From positions 62,001 through 126,000 of the forward strand of contig JAFWFO010000017.1 in assembly GCA_017515635.1 (NCBI GenBank): a DNA stretch of 64,000 nt, given 5' to 3'. A program made the position numbers and the translations under genes. The notes beneath the pieces were generated by a model. The model saw nothing but the letters and a program-made list of their open reading frames with translations, did not search any database and was not told where the DNA came from. Below are positions 59,352 to 64,000 of the stretch, one piece after another (the first letter of the stretch is position 1; every line of letters starts with the position of its first letter). The stretch is from Selenomonadaceae bacterium (GTDB lineage: Bacteria; Bacillota; Negativicutes; Selenomonadales; Selenomonadaceae).

Positions 59352-60370
59352 AAATAATTCCTTTCTTGCAACGTTTGTTTGTAAATGTTTGCCATAACAA
59401 TCAAACAGGCAATCAATGCGGGTTGAGAACTGCTCGCCTCCGAAAATTCGCGGACAAGTATTTCATAGACTTCAGCCGGATTCAAACATTTCAAAGCGTC
59501 ATTTATATCTATGAACGAAAGATTCACGAAATACATCTGTATTCGCAAACGAGCATTTGGATTTTTCCTAAAAAATTCCAGGGTATTCATAAACTGTTCT
59601 AGGCGTTCTGAAACGGTAATCAACGGACTTATCCACAATTTCAATGTTTGTTGCGGCGAACGGGCGCGGAATGATACAGAGAGATTGTTATTTCTGTAAA
59701 CGTAAAGACGTGCGGGGATACGCAAAATTTTTTCTGCTAAACAAATAATTTTGAACGTCCAAATAACATCGTCGCCTACTTTCAGCGGCGGCAAAGTTAT
59801 CGCATTGTCAATCAAGAAATTTCGACGGAAAAATTTTGACCACGGGGAGCAAAAGAAATCTTGTTGCAGAAACTTTTCCACACGCACGACCAAGCTATCG
59901 CTTTCAAACAACGGCATATCGTCCGACAATTTCGGATGCCAATCGACGGGTTCGAGTGTTTTTGGAACGAGCTCTTCGTCGCAGGTAAAAAATTTTTCCA
60001 TGAAGATAACGTCGGCTTGATAATCTTCCGCGAAATTGTAAAGCGTTTCGAGTGCATCATCAACGATGAAGTCGTCGTTGTCCACAAAATAAACGTATTT
60101 GCCCCGCGACATGTCAAGCCCTACATTACGTGGCACGGAACCGCTGCCCGTGTTTTCTGGGAGCGAAATAATTTTCAGTCGCCCGCCGAAGCGTTCAAGA
60201 TAATTTTCGGCAACGGCGTAACTTGAATCGGTTGAGCAGTCGTCGACAACGAGCAATTCAAAATCCGTGAACGTCTGCGCCAAAATACTTTCGAGACACA
60301 CTGGCAAATATTTTTCCGCGTTGTACACGGGGACAATCACCGACATTGCGGGCGAAAAATTTTCAGTCAT
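59348..60370 (-). CDS. GT2-family glycosyltransferase, copy 3
   Basis: Predicted 340 residues with the same N-terminal half as copies 1 and 2 (SVIVPVYNAEKYLPVCLESI, VPRNVGLDMSRGKYVYFVDNDD) and a more diverged C-terminus (about 200-340). The ATG at 60370 has GAGGA upstream; a TTG two codons earlier is less likely. First of three coupled glycosyltransferase genes after the DUF2225 gene; probably makes several linkages of one surface structure. Confidence 0.92.
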   Translation of the reverse strand: MTENFSPAMSVIVPVYNAEKYLPVCLESILAQTFTDFELLVVDDCSTDSSYAVAENYLERFGGRLKIISLPENTGSGSVPRNVGLDMSRGKYVYFVDNDDFIVDDALETLYNFAEDYQADVIFMEKFFTCDEELVPKTLEPVDWHPKLSDDMPLFESDSLVVRVEKFLQQDFFCSPWSKFFRRNFLIDNAITLPPLKVGDDVIWTFKIICLAEKILRIPARLYVYRNNNLSVSFRARSPQQTLKLWISPLITVSERLEQFMNTLEFFRKNPNARLRIQMYFVNLSFIDINDALKCLNPAEVYEILVREFSEASSSQPALIACLIVMANIYKQTLQERNYL

Positions 60371-60385
60371 GAACAAGTCCTCGGT

Positions 60386-61474
60386 TTAAACTTTATTTAC
60401 GCGTTTGATGTCTTGCCACATGTCTCGTGCCTGCTCAAAAAGTTTCGGAGCCGAAGCACGCAAATTAGAGTTGTTCATTATCTTGCTGAGCCATGAGGTC
60501 GCTTTGTCGTAATCGCCAATCATGAAATGAATCGCCGCGCAAAGATAAGTTGCCGTTTCGAGTGTAATTCCGTTAATCGGCCAGCGTTCATTGTCCAAAG
60601 CAACGGCAAAATTTTCGGCGGCCTGTTCCATTAAGTCGCGCTCTTTGTCGGCAAGACCTTCGCAACGGCACAACCACGCCGCGTTCAAATTCAAAATCGC
60701 CTGTCTGCCTTTGGAATGGTCGGTCAGCTCCGAAAACAAAATTGCCAACTCGAAAAGTGCCAGCGCATCTTCCACCGTGCGCTCCTCGATAAAAGGCAAC
60801 TTCATATCGTTTTGCTTCAAAAATTCTCGCAAACTTTCTTTAATCTTGTTCGGAATGGGCGTTGAAAATCTTTTCTCATCCGCCGCAAAACCGCAATGTT
60901 CGCAGGTAAAGACCGTGTAAAGATACGGGTCGAAGTCTTTGTAATGAACGCAGTAATCCAAATCGCGCTTCTCGACATTAAGGCGCATCTTCGGTTTGAC
61001 TATACGGAAATTTTTTTCGCAAATCGGGCAATGCTTTTGGGTGATGACCGTGAACTTTTCCACAGAAGGGCGAGCCGCATCGGTGAGCTTGGCGGCAACT
61101 TCGGCGGCAAGTCTTTCCTCTTCAGCTTTATTCAGATGCCCGCGCAGGAATTTCAATTTGTCGGCAAGGGAGCCGGAACCTTTCGGCGATTCTTCTTTGG
61201 TCGGTTGTGTGGGTTGCGGCGGTTGAGTCGGCGACTGTTGCGGCTGTTTGGAAGCGTCGTCGCCGCGTTTAAAAGTGAACCGGAGTTTATCGGCAATGGA
61301 CGAAAATTTTTGTTGCGCCGGTTGCACGGGTTGCGGCGTCGGTTGAATTTGCGGCGCGGAAACGATTTGCGGCTGTGCGGGAACGGCGGGTTTTCCGCCT
61401 TTCTTGACGATCTCGAAAATTTCTTTGCAGACTTCGGGATCGCGCAAAAATTGCAGGAACTCTTCTTTGGTCAT
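60386..61474 (-). CDS. DUF2225-family protein with Pro/Gln-rich N-terminal region
   Basis: Predicted 362 residues. After MTKEEFLQFLRDPEVCKEIFEIVKKG comes a low-complexity Pro/Gln segment (about 30-100). Then comes a zinc-ribbon-like DUF2225 domain (CPICEKNF, CEHCGFAA, about 150-215), followed by a helical repeat C-terminus (LNLNAAWLCRCEGLADKERDLMEQAAENFAVAL) resembling TPR-type helices. DUF2225 is common in Firmicutes, but its role is not known. GGAGGAG precedes the ATG. It is the first gene of the glycosyltransferase-Ter operon. Confidence 0.82.
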   Translation of the reverse strand: MTKEEFLQFLRDPEVCKEIFEIVKKGGKPAVPAQPQIVSAPQIQPTPQPVQPAQQKFSSIADKLRFTFKRGDDASKQPQQSPTQPPQPTQPTKEESPKGSGSLADKLKFLRGHLNKAEEERLAAEVAAKLTDAARPSVEKFTVITQKHCPICEKNFRIVKPKMRLNVEKRDLDYCVHYKDFDPYLYTVFTCEHCGFAADEKRFSTPIPNKIKESLREFLKQNDMKLPFIEERTVEDALALFELAILFSELTDHSKGRQAILNLNAAWLCRCEGLADKERDLMEQAAENFAVALDNERWPINGITLETATYLCAAIHFMIGDYDKATSWLSKIMNNSNLRASAPKLFEQARDMWQDIKRVNKV

Positions 61475-61496
61475 AAAATCTCCTCCAAAAAAAATC

Positions 61497-61541
61497 AGGA
61501 TATTTCGACGGAAGAATTTCTTCACGCCGCCGAAATATCCT
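61497..61541 (-). terminator. long hairpin with T8 just upstream of the DUF2225 gene (possible attenuator)
   Basis: A 15-bp stem with one mismatch (AGGATATTTCGACGG / CCGCCGAAATATCCT) plus an inner AAGAATTTCTT palindrome. On the minus strand it is followed by GATTTTTTTTGGAGGAG, so the T-run runs into the ribosome binding site. It may attenuate transcription of the operon or end a short upstream RNA. Confidence 0.65.
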
Positions 61542-61595
61542 GTTACGAAAAAATTATTTATTCACGAATTACTTGCCGCCGCCGTATTCGTTGAC

Positions 61596-61625
61596 AAAAA
61601 AAGCTCGTCGAAACTTTCGACAAGC
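61596..61625 (-). terminator. rho-independent terminator after the Ca-ATPase gene
   Basis: A 9-bp stem with one mismatch (GCTCGTCGA / TCGACAAGC), followed on the minus strand by T7, 35 bases past the ATPase stop. Confidence 0.8.
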
Positions 61626-61660
61626 CGATAGAGTATCTTTTTCAGCGCGACAGCTGATTT

Positions 61661-64000
61661 TTATTTCGAGTTGCCGACAATTAATTTTCGGACAATATCC
61701 ACAGGGATTATCGTGAACGCCATAGCAAGCACGAAAATCCACTCGGAAGCCGTCAAACCGTAGCAACGGAGAATCGCGCCACCAAGGTAAGTCATTGCGA
61801 TTTGCACGACAACAATCAAGCCCATGACTCTCAAAAAGCCGGTATTGCCGCCGATGTTGTCGAACAAATTGATTCTGTCGGTGCGGGCGTTGAACGCGTT
61901 AAACACCGCCATGAAAATGAAGAACGCGAAATATCCCGTCAAGACATAAACGCTGTCGCCGCCGAAAGTGAAGTTGACGCCTTCGGGATTCACGTCGCGG
62001 AAATGGTCGCGTGAAAAATCGGTGAGCAGGAAGACCAAACTCATTGCGAAGCTCCACAGCGCGCCCGTGCTGATTGCCGAGAGCATATACGGGCTGATAA
62101 TTTTTTCGTCGCGGCGTTTGGGTTCCTCTTCCATGTAACGATCAAGCGCAGGTTCTCCGCCGAACGCCAGAGCCGCCAAAGTATCCATGACCAAGTTGAC
62201 CCAGAGAATTTGAGTTATCGACAGCGGATTTTCCAGACCGAGCAACGGGCAGACGAACGAAATCAAAACTGCGCCGACGTTAATCGTGAGCTGGAAGATG
62301 ATAAATTTGCGGATGCTGTTAAAAATTGTGCGACCGTAAAGAATTGCCTTGCCGATTGATTTGAAGTTGTCGTCGAGGATAACAATTTCGCTGGCCTCTT
62401 TGGCGACTTCGGTGCCGCCGCCCATTGCAAAACCGACGTCAGCTTTTTTGAGCGCGGGCGAATCGTTGACGCCGTCGCCCGTCATGCCGACGACCAAATT
62501 CAATTCTTGCGCCAATCTCACCAAACGGCTTTTATCTGTCGGTAACGCACGGGCAATGACGCGAATTTTCGGGAGAGCTTTTTTGACTTCGTCGTCGCTC
62601 ATTGCGTTGAGTTCGGTGCTGGTGATGACAATCGCGTCGTCAATCTCAATTAAGCCGGCTTCCTTCGCAATAGCCTGCGCGGTTTCTTTTCTGTCGCCGG
62701 TTATCATGACAACCTGCACGCCCGCCGAGTGAACTTGTTCGATAGCTTTAATTGCGTCGGGGCGAACGTCGTCGCGAATGCCCGTGACGCCGACAAAAGT
62801 CAAGCCGCTGTCGGGAATATTTCCGTCGGTAACTTCTCCGTCGTAAGTGACGAGTGCGAGCGTGCGAATTGCGCGGTTGGCAAGTTCGTCAATCTTCGCG
62901 TTGATTTCGGCGGTCGAAGAAAGTTTTTGACGTTGCCCGTTGCTGTCGTAGTAATACGAACATTTGTCAAGCAGACGTTCGGGCGCACCTTTGATGAGCC
63001 ACAAATTGTAATCGCCGCTGACTTTCGCCATTGAATATTTTTTCGCGCTGTCGAAAGGAACGGTGTCGCCGACAGTGACGTTGGGAGCCGTGTCCTTGCC
63101 GATTAAAAATCCCAACAACGCACGGTCTGTCATGTTGCCGCCGACAATTTTGTCGCCCGCAATGACTGCGCCGTTGTTGAAACGAATCGACAGCGAAACG
63201 AGCGATTGAAGTTTTGCGCCGAGTTTATCAAAAGTTTCGGTGAAATTCGCCGTGCCGTCAATAAACGTGACGACTTCAAGCAAACCTTTGGTTATCGTGC
63301 CGGTTTTATCGCTGAACAAAAGATTCAAACTGCCCGCCGTTTCGATACCGGAAATTTTTCGGACAAGGACGTTGTCTTTTAACATCTTGCCCATATTCTG
63401 CGCGGAGACAATCGCAATCATCAGCGGCAAACCTTCCGGCACCGCCATAACGATAATTATGACGGCAAGCATGACGGCTTCGACGAGGCTGTTGACAAGA
63501 TTCATCCAGTCGGAACAATACGCCGCCATCAACGCGCCGTCGAAATTGTTTTGGATAACGATTCGTTCAAACATGAACGCCACGGCAATCGCGACGCCGC
63601 CGAAGTAACCGAATTTGGAAATTTGGTCGGCAAGGTCGCTGAGCTTCAATTTAAGCGGAGTGTCGCGGTCTTCGTCGATTTGCAATTCGCCCGCGATTTT
63701 TCCGTAAACTGTGTTGTCACCGAGCGTGACGACGCGCATGACGGCAGAACCGCCCGCAACAACGGCGGCACGAAAAACTTTATGCGGGTTGAGGAAATCG
63801 GTACTTTCGGCAGCTTCCGCGTCGGCAGTTGCATTGGGCGCGGGAGTTTTATTTTCTTCCTTCGCTTCGCCGTTCAATATCGATTGGTCAACTTGAATTG
63901 AGCCGTCGATAATCACGCCGTCCGCAGGAATTTTGTCGCCCGTCTGCAACAAAACGCAATCGCCCATCGTGATATCGTTAATCGGAATTTCCGTGACAAC
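61661..64000 (-). CDS. calcium-type P-type ATPase (PMCA-like), 5' end outside window
   Basis: At least 779 residues, open to the window edge. Features are the actuator loop (ILNGEAKEENKTP region), VPEGLPLMIAI in M4, the phosphorylation site LFSDKTGTITKG, KGAPERLL, the hinge MTGDGVNDSPALKKADVGFAMG, and six C-terminal membrane segments. The pattern DKTGTITKG and the ENPLSITQILWVNLVMDTLAALAFG segment fit IIB (PMCA-type) Ca2+ pumps. It exports Ca2+ at the cost of ATP; the N-terminal part of the gene lies outside. Direction and spacing indicate that the DUF2225/GT operon is a separate unit downstream. Confidence 0.93.
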   Translation of the reverse strand, partial: VVTEIPINDITMGDCVLLQTGDKIPADGVIIDGSIQVDQSILNGEAKEENKTPAPNATADAEAAESTDFLNPHKVFRAAVVAGGSAVMRVVTLGDNTVYGKIAGELQIDEDRDTPLKLKLSDLADQISKFGYFGGVAIAVAFMFERIVIQNNFDGALMAAYCSDWMNLVNSLVEAVMLAVIIIVMAVPEGLPLMIAIVSAQNMGKMLKDNVLVRKISGIETAGSLNLLFSDKTGTITKGLLEVVTFIDGTANFTETFDKLGAKLQSLVSLSIRFNNGAVIAGDKIVGGNMTDRALLGFLIGKDTAPNVTVGDTVPFDSAKKYSMAKVSGDYNLWLIKGAPERLLDKCSYYYDSNGQRQKLSSTAEINAKIDELANRAIRTLALVTYDGEVTDGNIPDSGLTFVGVTGIRDDVRPDAIKAIEQVHSAGVQVVMITGDRKETAQAIAKEAGLIEIDDAIVITSTELNAMSDDEVKKALPKIRVIARALPTDKSRLVRLAQELNLVVGMTGDGVNDSPALKKADVGFAMGGGTEVAKEASEIVILDDNFKSIGKAILYGRTIFNSIRKFIIFQLTINVGAVLISFVCPLLGLENPLSITQILWVNLVMDTLAALAFGGEPALDRYMEEEPKRRDEKIISPYMLSAISTGALWSFAMSLVFLLTDFSRDHFRDVNPEGVNFTFGGDSVYVLTGYFAFFIFMAVFNAFNARTDRINLFDNIGGNTGFLRVMGLIVVVQIAMTYLGGAILRCYGLTASEWIFVLAMAFTIIPVDIVRKLIVGNSK

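Overview
The window reads like chromosome of a diderm member of the Firmicutes, most likely class Negativicutes (Selenomonadales-like). The inference rests on a mix of signals. Gene order is of Firmicutes type (tRNA-Ser/dnaX/ybaB/recR; DUF177-rpmF-plsX-fabK-fabD-fabG-acpP; FabK as enoyl reductase; DUF2225). It sits beside genes that need an outer membrane (lpxB, an MsbA-type exporter, a TolC-type channel with a periplasmic adaptor, an RTX protein). Species cannot be named from sequence alone. Genes are dense, TTG and GTG starts are common, and many genes are coupled through ATGA, TGATG or TTGA overlaps.

Layout. 1-2.4 kb: 3' end of a phosphofructokinase gene, a small AtpI-like membrane protein and a GH32 sucrose-6-phosphate hydrolase. 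2.5-7.5 kb: recJ on the minus strand, divergent from tatA-tolC-adaptor. 7.6-11.8 kb (minus): tRNA-Thr, a frameshifted Tat-exported carboxylesterase, wecB, and wecA with the relic of a second wecA 3' end between them. 11.9-13.9 kb (plus): rph, rdgB and a YfcE-type phosphoesterase. 14.2-19.1 kb (minus): a fructose operon (fruK, a soluble EIIAB, two secreted paralogues of unknown function, the EIIABC permease). 19.1-23.7 kb (minus): a TetR-headed iron/oxygen-stress cluster (aldolase, flavodoxin-fold reductase, cupin-ferritin fusion, double-rubredoxin rubrerythrin, Tat-signalled metallo-beta-lactamase with a rubredoxin tail). 23.8-27.8 kb (minus): recR, ybaB, dnaX, a possible structured RNA, tRNA-Ser, an exported unknown and a YbaK deacylase. 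28.1-38.7 kb (plus): asd, a FliB-like protein, DUF177, rpmF, then fatty-acid genes interrupted by two secreted TPR paralogues and followed by a second FabK/nitronate-monooxygenase-type flavoprotein. 38.7-44.4 kb: a palindrome cluster, small unknowns, a RelE-superfamily toxin-like gene with an acidic partner just downstream of secA, and an NlpC/P60 hydrolase. 44.5-46.8 kb: rnpB (minus) and rpsB-tsf (plus). 46.9-50.7 kb: a large RTX protein between two identical terminators. 50.9-55.2 kb (minus): two small exported peptides and an lpxB-msbA operon carrying three small unknown genes. 55.3-61.5 kb (minus): a DUF2225 protein, three tandem GT2 glycosyltransferases, a TerD-TerA fusion and TerD. 61.6 kb to the end: most of a calcium-type P-type ATPase.

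The most unusual features are these. At least five intergenic sites carry heptanucleotide tandem repeats of several different sequences; one supplies the tolC stop codon and probably the next gene's ribosome binding site. A toxin-like gene and an unrecognised acidic partner follow secA. Small genes, one phage-like, are embedded with translational coupling in the lipid A operon. Glycosyltransferases and tellurite-type proteins share one coupled transcript. Two nearby proteins carry near-identical twin-arginine signals, a few kb from tatA. A long inverted repeat with its own terminator lies where other Firmicutes often place the signal-recognition-particle RNA.
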